From Bacteroidales bacterium (GTDB lineage: Bacteria; Bacteroidota; Bacteroidia; Bacteroidales; VadinHA17): a DNA stretch of 38,043 nucleotides. The notes under the pieces were generated by a model that worked only from the letters and a program-made list of their open reading frames with translations, had not been told where the DNA came from and did not search any database. Below are positions 22,094 to 29,353 of the stretch, in pieces. Within the stretch, counting starts at the first letter, position 1. Every line of letters starts with the position of its first letter. The position numbers were made by a program, and so were the translations under genes. The stretch covers positions 1-38,043 of the forward strand of contig JALVJE010000081.1 of NCBI GenBank assembly GCA_027028505.1. The letters are read 5' to 3'.

Positions 22094-24370
22094 ATGACAG
22101 AAAAAGAGCTAACGGAAACGAAAAGTGTTCTCACACCGGCGGAAAAAACCAATATCGAGGAGCAGTTCCGTCTGTTAATGGAGAACAGTCCCCGCCTGAA
22201 AAAAAAGGCGGACAGGGAGCGTGTGGAAAAAGCTTTCAACCTGGCCTTTCTGGCCCACAAGGATATGCGCCGGCGCTCGGGAGAGCCTTATATCTGTCAT
22301 CCGCTGGCAGTGGCCCGCATTGTCTCGGAAGAGATCGGTCTGGGTGCCCTCTCGATCAGTTGTGCCCTCCTGCATGATGTGGTCGAGGATACCGACTACA
22401 CCCTTGACGACATCCGGCAGATGTTCGATGAAAAAACGGCCCGGATCATCGACGGTCTGACCAAGATCTCCGGAGCTTTCACAGATCATTCCTCCTCGCA
22501 GGCCGAGAACTTCCGCAAGATCCTGCTGACCCTCTCCGACGACATGCGCGTGATCCTCATCAAGCTGGCCGACCGCCTGCACAATATGAGGACGCTGGGC
22601 TCCATGCCTGCCGATAAAAAAATGAAGATCGCCTCCGAGACCATTTATATCTATGCACCGCTGGCCCATCGTCTGGGTCTTTATGCCATCAAGACGGAGC
22701 TCGAAGATCTCAGTATGAAGTACCGTTATCCCGAGATCTACGAGGAGATCGCCAGCAAGATACGGCAGAACGAAAAGAAAAGACTGTCAGAGATCAACCG
22801 TTTCTCCCTGCCCATCATCCAGAAGCTGGAGGAGAACAAGATCCATTTTGAGATCACCGGCCGGCCCAAATCGATCTACTCGATCTGGAAAAAGATGCAG
22901 ACCAAGAACATCCCCTTTGAGGAGGTGTATGATCTGCTGGCGATACGGATCATATTCGACCCCAAGCCCCGCGTCTCGGAAAAGGCCATGTGCTGGATGA
23001 TCTATTCGCTGATCACGGATATCTATCTGCCCAAGCCGGACCGGTTGCGCGACTGGGTGAGCAAGCCCAAGGCCAACGGCTACGAAGCCCTGCATGCTAC
23101 CGTCATGGGGCATGACGGCAAATGGGTAGAGGTGCAGATACGCTCACGCCGCATGGATGAGATCGCCGAGAGAGGATATGCCGCCCACTGGAAATACAAA
23201 GGAGAACGGTCGGTGGAGCCGCAGGAGAAAGAGCTGGACCTCTGGCTGAAAAAGATCAGGGAGCTGCTGGAGAACCCCAACGACAACGCCCTGGAGTTCC
23301 TGGACGACTTCAAACTGAACCTCTACACTTCGGAGATCCTGGTCTTTACCCCCAAAGGCCATATCAAATCACTGCCCAAGAATGCCTCGGCACTGGACTT
23401 TGCCTATGAGATCCATACCGAGATCGGGGACCACGCCATCGGCGCCAAGGTGAACCACAAACTGGTGCCTCTGAGCTATAAGCTCACCAGCGGCGACCAG
23501 GTGGAGATCCTTACCTCCGACAAACAACGTCCCCAGGCCGAATGGCTCAACTACGTCATCACCGCCAAAGCAAAAGTGAGCATCAAGAACGCCCTGAAAA
23601 CGGAACGGAAGAACCACATCCGCATCGGCAAGGAAAGGCTCGAGAGAAAACTGAAGTCCCTCAATATCAACACCACAGCGTATGTGGTGAGAAAACTCAT
23701 GAACGCCTACGAGACTCTCACCAAAGATGAGTTTTACAGCAAGATAGGCCTGGGACTGCTCAACCTGGATGACGTGGAGCAGATCCTGAAACAAAAATCC
23801 CGGAACAAACTGGTCAAATACTGGACCCTCCAGTTCCTGAGAAGCAAAGGGACTCCCCAGAAAAAAAACAATGAAGCGAACGAGAAAAAGAAGAAGGAGA
23901 AAGATACGGTGCTCCTCAGGGACAACCCCCTGGAAGAGGAGGCGGGATATGTCATCGCTAACTGCTGTAAGCCCATCCCCGGCGACAATGTAGTGGGTTA
24001 CCTGGACAAGGAAAAAGACACCATCGTGGTCCACAAGTCCACCTGCCCCACCGTCGTGCGGCTGGCAGCCAAACACGGCGACCGGATCATCCCCGTTCGA
24101 TGGACCGAGCACAAGTTACGTTCTTTCCTCTCCCGCATACGCATCACCGGTATCGACCGTCTGGGCATCCTCAGCGATATCACCACCCTGATCTCCAAAC
24201 AACTGGACGTCAACATCCGCAGCCTCAGCGTGGATGTGCACGACGGCATCTTCGAAGCCATCGTCGACCTGTACGTTCACAGCACCGTCCATCTGAACAA
24301 CCTGATGCTCAAACTCTCCAAGATCAAAGGTATCGAAAGCGTGAACCGGGAAGAGTACAGTGGAGAGTAA
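22094..24370 (+). CDS. Bifunctional (p)ppGpp synthetase/hydrolase
   Basis: A long RelA/SpoT homolog of 758 residues that makes and degrades (p)ppGpp, the stringent-response alarmone. The HD hydrolase domain is intact: His69, His94-Asp95 and Asp160 in KLADRLHNMRT. The synthetase domain (about 240-370) has GRPKSIYSIWKKM and KPKANGYEALHA. The diagnostic loop before it reads RLRD (317-320), the basic RxKD-like form of bifunctional enzymes rather than the acidic ExDD form of RelA. A TGS domain (about 405-465), a zinc-finger-type region with NCCKPIPGD and a C-terminal ACT domain (about 680-755) follow, for ribosome sensing. A lysine-rich insert (about 595-612) precedes the Cys region. A heptamer array begins five bases after the stop. 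Confidence 0.95.
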   Translation: MTEKELTETKSVLTPAEKTNIEEQFRLLMENSPRLKKKADRERVEKAFNLAFLAHKDMRRRSGEPYICHPLAVARIVSEEIGLGALSISCALLHDVVEDTDYTLDDIRQMFDEKTARIIDGLTKISGAFTDHSSSQAENFRKILLTLSDDMRVILIKLADRLHNMRTLGSMPADKKMKIASETIYIYAPLAHRLGLYAIKTELEDLSMKYRYPEIYEEIASKIRQNEKKRLSEINRFSLPIIQKLEENKIHFEITGRPKSIYSIWKKMQTKNIPFEEVYDLLAIRIIFDPKPRVSEKAMCWMIYSLITDIYLPKPDRLRDWVSKPKANGYEALHATVMGHDGKWVEVQIRSRRMDEIAERGYAAHWKYKGERSVEPQEKELDLWLKKIRELLENPNDNALEFLDDFKLNLYTSEILVFTPKGHIKSLPKNASALDFAYEIHTEIGDHAIGAKVNHKLVPLSYKLTSGDQVEILTSDKQRPQAEWLNYVITAKAKVSIKNALKTERKNHIRIGKERLERKLKSLNINTTAYVVRKLMNAYETLTKDEFYSKIGLGLLNLDDVEQILKQKSRNKLVKYWTLQFLRSKGTPQKKNNEANEKKKKEKDTVLLRDNPLEEEAGYVIANCCKPIPGDNVVGYLDKEKDTIVVHKSTCPTVVRLAAKHGDRIIPVRWTEHKLRSFLSRIRITGIDRLGILSDITTLISKQLDVNIRSLSVDVHDGIFEAIVDLYVHSTVHLNNLMLKLSKIKGIESVNREEYSGE

Positions 24371-24374
24371 GGGA

Positions 24375-24493
24375 GAAGTTCGAAGCTTGATGCTTGAAGC
24401 TTGAAGCTTGATACTTGAAGTTCGAAGCTTGATGCTTGATGCTCGAAACCTGAAACATGGAACCTGGAACCTGGAACCTGAAACCTGAAACTT
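24375..24493 (+). repeat. Heptamer-register array after rel (17 units)
   Basis: Seventeen 7-bp words in exact register. The first ten are GAAGCTT-like: GAAGTTC, GAAGCTT, GATGCTT, GATACTT, GATGCTC. The last seven are GAAACCT-like: GAAACCT, GAAACAT, GGAACCT three times, GAAACCT, GAAACTT. All but the GGAACCT units begin with GA. It ends 19 bp before the Fur promoter and lies on the coding strand of both neighbours. Confidence 0.93.
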
Positions 24494-24511
24494 TAAATAA
24501 TCTAAATAAAT

Positions 24512-24562
24512 TTTGTATCCCGCCATTTTTTTTCTAATTTGGCCTTTTCTATAAACGGGATA
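24512..24562 (+). promoter_or_regulatory. Promoter of the Fur-family gene with inverted repeat
   Basis: TTTG at 24512-24515 and, 19 bp on, TAATTTGG at 24535-24542 form a near-consensus promoter (last positions shifted by one). The start would be near 24548, 19 nt before the ATG. A perfect 7-bp inverted repeat, TATCCCG (24516-24522) and CGGGATA (24556-24562), flanks the -7 box and could be an autoregulatory operator. Confidence 0.5.
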
Positions 24563-24566
24563 AACA

Positions 24567-25049
24567 ATGTCAGAAAAAAAAACACAGGAAACGGTAAAAA
24601 AGATCTTCAAGGAGTATCTGGAATCCAAAGGACACCGTAAGACGCCCGAACGTTTTGCAATTCTGAAAGAGATCTACAACACGGATGGTCATTTTGACAT
24701 CGAGTCGTTGTACATCACGATGAAAAACAAGAACTACCAGGTGAGCCGTGCCACCCTGTACAACACGATCGAGCTGTTACTGAACTGCAACCTGGTGATC
24801 AGGCACCAGTTCGGCCGCAACATTGCCCAGTATGAAAAGTCGTTCAACTGCCGCCAGCACGATCATCTCATCGACACGGAGACAGGCAATGTCATCGAAT
24901 TCTGTGATCCCCGGATCCATGATATCATCCGTACGGCCTGTGAGCCGAACAACTTTCGTCCCCTTTATCACTCCCTGTACATCTATGGTGTCTCTAAAGA
25001 GAATGAGGAGGAGGGAAAAACAGAGCAACCCTCCGGAAAAAAGGAATAA
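24567..25049 (+). CDS. Fur-family transcriptional regulator
   Basis: A 160-residue metal-responsive repressor. The winged-helix domain (about 10-85) contains [13 protein letters not shown] and the recognition helix [13 protein letters not shown]. The dimerisation part has the metal-binding QHDHLI, and [10 protein letters not shown] continues it. The usual CxxC structural zinc site after the HDH motif is absent: that position reads DTETGNV. Many Bacteroidota Fur relatives look like this. Whether it senses iron, zinc or peroxide cannot be told; with the CxxC missing, Fur or PerR assignment would be guesswork. An acidic/basic tail ([17 protein letters not shown]) ends the protein. purA starts 116 bp downstream with its own promoter. 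Confidence 0.88.
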   Translation: MSEKKTQETVKKIFKEYLESKGHRKTPERFAILKEIYNTDGHFDIESLYITMKNKNYQVSRATLYNTIELLLNCNLVIRHQFGRNIAQYEKSFNCRQHDHLIDTETGNVIEFCDPRIHDIIRTACEPNNFRPLYHSLYIYGVSKENEEEGKTEQPSGKKE

Positions 25050-25102
25050 GGTCCATGCTCTCATTTCTTAACCTGTTTTTTTCTCAGCATCACATATTAT
25101 AG

Positions 25103-25110
25103 TATATTTG
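25103..25110 (+). promoter_or_regulatory. -7 box of the purA promoter
   Basis: TATATTTG, a full TAnnTTTG match, lies 55 bp before the GTG start at 25166. There is no clear TTTG 19-21 bp upstream. Confidence 0.6.
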
Positions 25111-25165
25111 CGTGCTTTTTGGGGAAGGTAAGCAAACCTGTCCCTGTTAACCTAAAAATTTTACC

Positions 25166-26437
25166 GTGAAAGCAGATGTATTACTGGGCTTGCAATGGGG
25201 TGACGAGGGCAAAGGCAAGGTGGTCGATGTGCTCACATCCGGCTACGGGGTCATCGCCCGTTTTCAGGGAGGTCCCAATGCGGGCCATTCGCTGCAATTT
25301 AACAACAGCAAGTTCATCCTGCATACCATTCCCTCGGGTGTCTTCCATTCCGACAAGCTGAACATCATCGGCAACGGTGTGGTGATCGACCCGGTCATTT
25401 TCGCCGAAGAGATCGACATGCTGACGAAAGCGGGCTTCCCTCCCGGCGATCGCTTGCTCATCTCCCGCAAAGCGCATCTGATCCTTCCCTCCCACCGTTT
25501 GCTGGACGCTGCCTCCGAAGCTGCCAAAGGACATACCCGCATAGGATCGACATTGAAAGGCATCGGCCCCGCTTACATGGACAAGACAGGCCGTAACGGT
25601 CTGCGTGTGGGCGACATCCTCCGGGACGATTTCATGGAACGGTACCAGGCCCTCAAACGCAAGCATCACGACCTTCTGAAGATGTACGGTACTGTGAAAG
25701 AGGCGGAGGACTACGAGGAGGCCTGGATGGAAGGGATCGAGGTGATCCGTCGTTTCCGGCTGGTGGAGAGCGAGTATTTCATCAACCGCCTGCTGGATGA
25801 GGGGCAGAGCATCCTGGCCGAAGGCGCACAGGGCACCCTGCTGGACATTGACTTCGGCACCTATCCTTATGTCACCTCCTCCAATACTATCACGGCAGGG
25901 GCGCTCACGGGCCTGGGCCTCTCACCGGCACGTATCGGCAACGTAAAAGGTATTTTCAAGGCTTACACCACCCGCGTGGGCAGCGGCCCCTTCCCCACCG
26001 AGCTGTTCGATAAACAGGGCGACTATCTGCGCGAGAAAGGACAGGAATTCGGCGCCACCACAGGCCGTCCCCGCCGCTGCGGATGGCTCGATCTGCCCGC
26101 CCTGCGGTATGCCATCATGCTCAACGGCGTCACGGAGCTTATCATGACCAAGCCGGATGTGCTCACCGGCCTCGATACATTCAACGTTTGTACCGCATAC
26201 AGGATCAACGGGAAAGAGACCTCCGAACTACCTTACACACTGGAGGAAAAGATCGAACCGGTCTACCGCTCATTCCCCGGATGGCAGGAGGATATCTCCG
26301 GTATCCGCCACTTTGACGAGCTGCCTGCACGGCTGAAAGAGTATATCGCTTTCATCGAAGCAGAGACCGGCATCCCTGTCACACTGGTCTCCGTTGGCCC
26401 GGAACGGGAAGCGGTGGTGAGGAAGGATGAAAGATGA
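25166..26437 (+). CDS. purA: Adenylosuccinate synthetase
   Basis: Catalyses the GTP-dependent joining of aspartate to IMP, the first step from IMP to AMP. Its 423 residues match the family. QWGDEGKGK (10-18) holds the GTP-binding loop with catalytic Asp13. GGPNAGHS (35-42) supplies the catalytic His41. GTLLDIDFGTYPYVTSSN and TTRVGSGPFPTE follow, with TGRPRRCGWLD for IMP and aspartate. The start is a GTG: the protein begins MKADVLLGLQWGDEGKGK, the standard N-terminus, and the nearby ATG at 25176 is out of frame. The final codons (RKDER) and TGA lie in a 7-bp register array. ppGpp from the Rel enzyme two genes upstream is a known PurA inhibitor in other bacteria. Confidence 0.97.
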   Translation: MKADVLLGLQWGDEGKGKVVDVLTSGYGVIARFQGGPNAGHSLQFNNSKFILHTIPSGVFHSDKLNIIGNGVVIDPVIFAEEIDMLTKAGFPPGDRLLISRKAHLILPSHRLLDAASEAAKGHTRIGSTLKGIGPAYMDKTGRNGLRVGDILRDDFMERYQALKRKHHDLLKMYGTVKEAEDYEEAWMEGIEVIRRFRLVESEYFINRLLDEGQSILAEGAQGTLLDIDFGTYPYVTSSNTITAGALTGLGLSPARIGNVKGIFKAYTTRVGSGPFPTELFDKQGDYLREKGQEFGATTGRPRRCGWLDLPALRYAIMLNGVTELIMTKPDVLTGLDTFNVCTAYRINGKETSELPYTLEEKIEPVYRSFPGWQEDISGIRHFDELPARLKEYIAFIEAETGIPVTLVSVGPEREAVVRKDER

Positions 26438-26456
26438 GAGATGAGTAAGGAGTAGG
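26422..26456 (+). repeat. Heptamer words across the purA stop codon
   Basis: GAAGGAT, GAAAGAT, GAGAGAT, GAGTAAG and GAGTAGG follow each other in register. The first two are inside the coding sequence and the third overlaps TGA (26435-26437). Confidence 0.7.
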
Positions 26457-26481
26457 TAGTAAGTCGTGATGATTACTGTAG

Positions 26482-26502
26482 AGACGCGCATCCTGCGCGT
26501 CT
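26482..26502 (+). repeat. Perfect hairpin downstream of purA
   Basis: AGACGCGCA and TGCGCGTCT form a 9-bp perfect stem around a TCC loop, 45 bp after the purA stop. It may end the purA transcript, though only TTGATCTTT follows. The GTAGAGACG left flank resembles hairpin repeats I recall from other bacterial intergenic regions. Confidence 0.55.
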
Positions 26503-26569
26503 TGATCTTTGGTGTATTCCCCCGGGATTTGGAAGATTATGCCTGGCCCAAGGGTAAGGATCGACGAAC

Positions 26570-26609
26570 GATGCCGGAGCGTCAGCGAAGGTCCCGGCTT
26601 GCCGGGGAA
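26570..26609 (+). repeat. 40-bp dispersed repeat, copy C
   Basis: Third copy of the repeat at 15258-15297 and 18899-18938, with a few differences confined to the first part. The hairpin half, from TCCCGGCTTG to GGGGAA, is identical. It lies directly before the bidirectional terminator. Confidence 0.85.
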
Positions 26610-26614
26610 CTATG

Positions 26615-26650
26615 AACAAAAAAAGCTGCGGAAACGCAGCTTTTTTTGTT
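26615..26650. terminator. Bidirectional terminator between purA and the MFS gene
   Basis: A perfect 16-bp inverted repeat, 26615-26630 and 26635-26650, with a GAAA tetraloop. The GC core is GCTGCG/CGCAGC and the outer part is seven A-T pairs, so each strand has a T-run. Its right edge overlaps the MFS stop codon (26649-26651). Confidence 0.93.
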
Positions 26651-28349
26651 ATTCTTCTTCTTTTTTCTTCTCGATGTTGGGCATTTCCAGGCCGTAGCCT
26701 TTGAGCCGGTCTTCCATTTTCAGAAGGAAGGCCACCACGACCGAAAGGACACCCAGCGTCACAAAAATGAGGATATCGTAGAAATAATCATACCGCAGGT
26801 TGAGTCTTTCGCTGATGATCGCATCATAGGCGCCGGCGGCTGCTGTGCCGATGACCAGTTTCATGGCGGCTTTCTTCTCTGCCGGCAGGGTCACCTGGCC
26901 CAGTTTTTTCTGTATGGAACCGCTTATCTCCTGCTCTACGGCCTGGCCGTTCACCTCCTCCAGGGGAACAGGCTCATAAACGGAATACTGCACCACGGAA
27001 TCCACGGCCGCATCGGTGGTCTTGTCAACCATCAGTGTGATATCTTTGGAAGTAAAGGAGGTAGATGTCAGGGTTTGTGCAAAAGCCTTCTCTATGGAGT
27101 TTTTTACCAGTTGTTTGTTGGGAGCCACATCCGGGTTGGTGGAATTGAGGACCACGCCGAGGATCAGGGGGACAAAGAGCAAGCCAATGTTCTGGATCCA
27201 GAAGATCACCGCATAGGCGGTACCCAGCTGTTTCTCCGGGATGATCTTGGGCACGGAAGGCCACATGGCCGAAGGCACCAGTGAAAAACCTATGCCAAGG
27301 ATGATCACCATGGCTGCTGCGATCCACCAGCTTTTCAGCGAAGGGATGGCCAGCACACCATGCACGAAGACCAGGATCATGGCCCCGATGATCATGATGG
27401 TCGCACCTTTGCCGAACTTGTCATAGATCCCTCCGAACAGAGGCGTCAGCAGGATGGTGCCGAAAGGCAGCAGGCTGGTAATGGTTCCCGCCAGGTTGGG
27501 AGCTACATGATACTTATTGATCATCAGGTCATTGGCATAGAAAAGAAAAGGGAAAACAGCCGAATAAAAGAGCACACACAGGATGGCGATGAGCCAGAAC
27601 CCTCTGTTGGTAATGATAAAGCCGATATCGCTGATCTTGAACTTATCCTCTTCGGCCACCTCTTCAGGTATATCTTCCGATTTGTCCAGCTTGATGTCCA
27701 TTACGGAGAAAGAGATAAAGGACAGGACGCCGATGAGCATCACGATCAGCGCAAAGAGGATGGGAGCCGTCACGGTAAATTTCTTTGCCAAGGGGATAGA
27801 TATCGCCATGGCCAGGGCCGTACCCAGACGGGCGATGGCCATTTGCATCCCCATGGCCAGGGCCATCTCCTTGCCCTTGAACCAGCGTACCACCGCCTTG
27901 GAGATGGTAATACCTGTGGCTTCCGTCCCCACGCCGAAAATAGCAAATCCCAGTGAGGACAAAAGCACTTGTGTTTTCATATCTCCCAGCAGAGGCAGAT
28001 GGACCACGGCATCTGCCGGAAAAGGATGTGAGACCGCCCAGTAATTGATGGCTGTCCCCAGGAACATCACCACGGTAGCACCCAGGCCTGTTTTCCTGAC
28101 GCCCAGCTTGTCCAGGATAAATCCGCTGATGATCAGCATAAAAAGGAATACATTGAACCAGGCATAGGCCGAGGTATAGGTGCCGAAATCACTGCTGTTC
28201 CAGCCCAGCACGCTTTCCAGCAACGGTTTGATGGCAGAAAGCGCATAATTAAAGTAATATGCACCGAAAATGGACAATGAGGCCAGCACCAAAGCTGCCC
28301 ACCTGGCCAGCGTGGATTCCCGCAAAGACTTCCTGATCTGTTCTGTCAT
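26649..28349 (-). CDS. MFS transporter resembling MFSD1, with a large loop insertion
   Basis: A major facilitator protein of 566 residues with about twelve transmembrane helices. The region FGVGTEATGITISKAVVRWFKGKEMALAMGMQM has the spacing and WFKGKE(M/L) motif that I associate with the eukaryotic MFSD1 (lysosomal dipeptide transporter) group, so peptide or small-solute transport is a reasonable but unproven guess. Residues about 402-519, between the last two helices, form a 118-residue polar insertion, probably extracytoplasmic. The charged loop DKSEDIPEEVAEEDKF links the two halves. ATG 28349 is chosen because a promoter with 19-bp spacing precedes it; the open frame extends 56 codons further through AT-rich leader. 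The C-terminus ends in KKKEEE. Confidence 0.85.
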   Translation of the reverse strand: MTEQIRKSLRESTLARWAALVLASLSIFGAYYFNYALSAIKPLLESVLGWNSSDFGTYTSAYAWFNVFLFMLIISGFILDKLGVRKTGLGATVVMFLGTAINYWAVSHPFPADAVVHLPLLGDMKTQVLLSSLGFAIFGVGTEATGITISKAVVRWFKGKEMALAMGMQMAIARLGTALAMAISIPLAKKFTVTAPILFALIVMLIGVLSFISFSVMDIKLDKSEDIPEEVAEEDKFKISDIGFIITNRGFWLIAILCVLFYSAVFPFLFYANDLMINKYHVAPNLAGTITSLLPFGTILLTPLFGGIYDKFGKGATIMIIGAMILVFVHGVLAIPSLKSWWIAAAMVIILGIGFSLVPSAMWPSVPKIIPEKQLGTAYAVIFWIQNIGLLFVPLILGVVLNSTNPDVAPNKQLVKNSIEKAFAQTLTSTSFTSKDITLMVDKTTDAAVDSVVQYSVYEPVPLEEVNGQAVEQEISGSIQKKLGQVTLPAEKKAAMKLVIGTAAAGAYDAIISERLNLRYDYFYDILIFVTLGVLSVVVAFLLKMEDRLKGYGLEMPNIEKKKEEE

Positions 28350-28376
28350 GATCTTTTGGTTTTGTTTAAAACGTTG

Positions 28377-28407
28377 CGAAATTACGAGAATAGAAAATAT
28401 TTCCAAA
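28377..28407 (-). promoter_or_regulatory. Promoter of the MFS gene
   Basis: On the minus strand TTTG (plus positions 28404-28407) is followed after 19 bp by TAATTTCG (28377-28384), one mismatch from TAnnTTTG. The start would be near 28371, leaving a leader of about 20 nt to ATG 28349. Confidence 0.62.
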
Positions 28408-28455
28408 AGTTTTCTCATCTTTCCTGTTTTCCGTACCATTTTTCCTGTTTCTTTT

Positions 28456-28486
28456 TTTGAAATATCCTGTTTTTTTATTACATTAT
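28456..28486 (+). promoter_or_regulatory. Possible promoter of the cytidylate-kinase-like gene
   Basis: TTTG (28456-28459), a 19-bp spacer and TACATTAT (28479-28486) fit the -33 element well and the -7 box only partly. The start codon follows at 28512. It is divergent from the MFS promoter, with about 50 bp between them. Confidence 0.4.
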
Positions 28487-28511
28487 AGCGCCGAAAAAAC
28501 CGGTTACCGAC

Positions 28512-29231
28512 ATGCAAAAGATAAATCCCACCCGGTATGCCTTGGAACGGCTGAAGGAACGGGAACGGCAGATCATTTCACCCGGGCCGGTGATCACCAT
28601 TTCCCGTGAATACGGATGTCCGTCCAAGCTCATTGCAGGGATCCTGACCGATCAGATCAATGAGAGCGGTACCAAGAAGAAATGGCACTGGATCAGCAAA
28701 GAGATCCTGGAAGAGAGCGCCCGCAAACTGGGGCTCACCCCCCGCGAGGTCAAATACATCTTTGAATACAAAAAAAGAGCTTTCCTGGAAGATCTGCTGA
28801 TCTCCCAGGAAAAGAAACAGTACTATCACAGCGAGTGGGCCATCCGCAAAGCCGTGGGTGAGGTGATCCGTGCCACCGCCATGGAAGGTCATGTGATCAT
28901 CGTGGGACGCGCCGGCGTGGCGCTCACCCGTAACATTGAAGCGTCGCTGCACATACGGCTGATAGCTCCCGAAGAGTGGCGGATCGCCAGGGTGGCGGAG
29001 ATCAAGAAGATCTCACAACGGGAAGCTACCCGCCTGATCCGAGAGCTCGACAAACACAGAAAAGAGTTTCTGGAGTATTATTTGAAAAAACCTGTCGATC
29101 ATACCATCTTCGACGTCATTTACAACTGCAGCACCCTGAGCAAAGAAGAGATCGCCACATCGATCTACCACCTGGCCGCTGAAAAGAAATTCTTCTCCAC
29201 ACCCAAAAAGAAAGAGTCCCTCACACTCTGA
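28512..29231 (+). CDS. Cytidylate kinase-like family protein
   Basis: A 239-residue protein of the cytidylate-kinase-like group (the family opening ITISREYG). PVITISREYGCPSKLIAGIL (26-45) occupies the P-loop position, but the usual GxGG or GK(S/T) residues are replaced by GCPSK, so nucleotide binding may be altered. GHVIIVGRAGVALTRNI and LHIRLIAPEEWRIARVAEI follow the family pattern. An extra 20-residue N-terminal helix and an insertion (NESGTKKKWHWISKE) are present. True CMP kinase (Cmk) is a different, better conserved protein, so I do not assign that activity. The acyl-CoA synthetase lies 122 bp downstream; a weak stem (CCCTTTCT with AGAGAGGG, about 29269-29289) lies between. Confidence 0.82.
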   Translation: MQKINPTRYALERLKERERQIISPGPVITISREYGCPSKLIAGILTDQINESGTKKKWHWISKEILEESARKLGLTPREVKYIFEYKKRAFLEDLLISQEKKQYYHSEWAIRKAVGEVIRATAMEGHVIIVGRAGVALTRNIEASLHIRLIAPEEWRIARVAEIKKISQREATRLIRELDKHRKEFLEYYLKKPVDHTIFDVIYNCSTLSKEEIATSIYHLAAEKKFFSTPKKKESLTL

Positions 29232-29353
29232 CCCCTTCAACTTTCCCGGTAAGATCACTGCCCGGCCCCCTTTCTCATAAAGAGAGGGTATATTACTGAT
29301 TTTTTTTATCTTTCCGCCGAAATTTTTGTAAGTATTTACCAAATAAATTTTTT

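Noticed and set aside
22042..22094. Intrinsic terminator after the secreted protein
   Set aside because: The TTCCTGCA/TGCAGGAA stem has a 13-nt loop and no T-run, and overlaps a better-supported promoter box, so I list it as regulatory only.
24375..24493. CRISPR array
   Set aside because: There is no alternation of long identical repeats with unique spacers and no cas genes; units are 7 bp and contiguous.
24116..24628. Minus-strand frame with heptad-like peptide repeats over the rel/fur gap
   Set aside because: Three 7-bp words equal seven codons, so any heptamer array yields heptapeptide-like frames; it also overlaps rel.
28350..28517. A 56-codon N-terminal extension of the MFS transporter
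   Set aside because: The stretch is the AT-rich divergent promoter region, and a -33/-7 promoter lies inside it.
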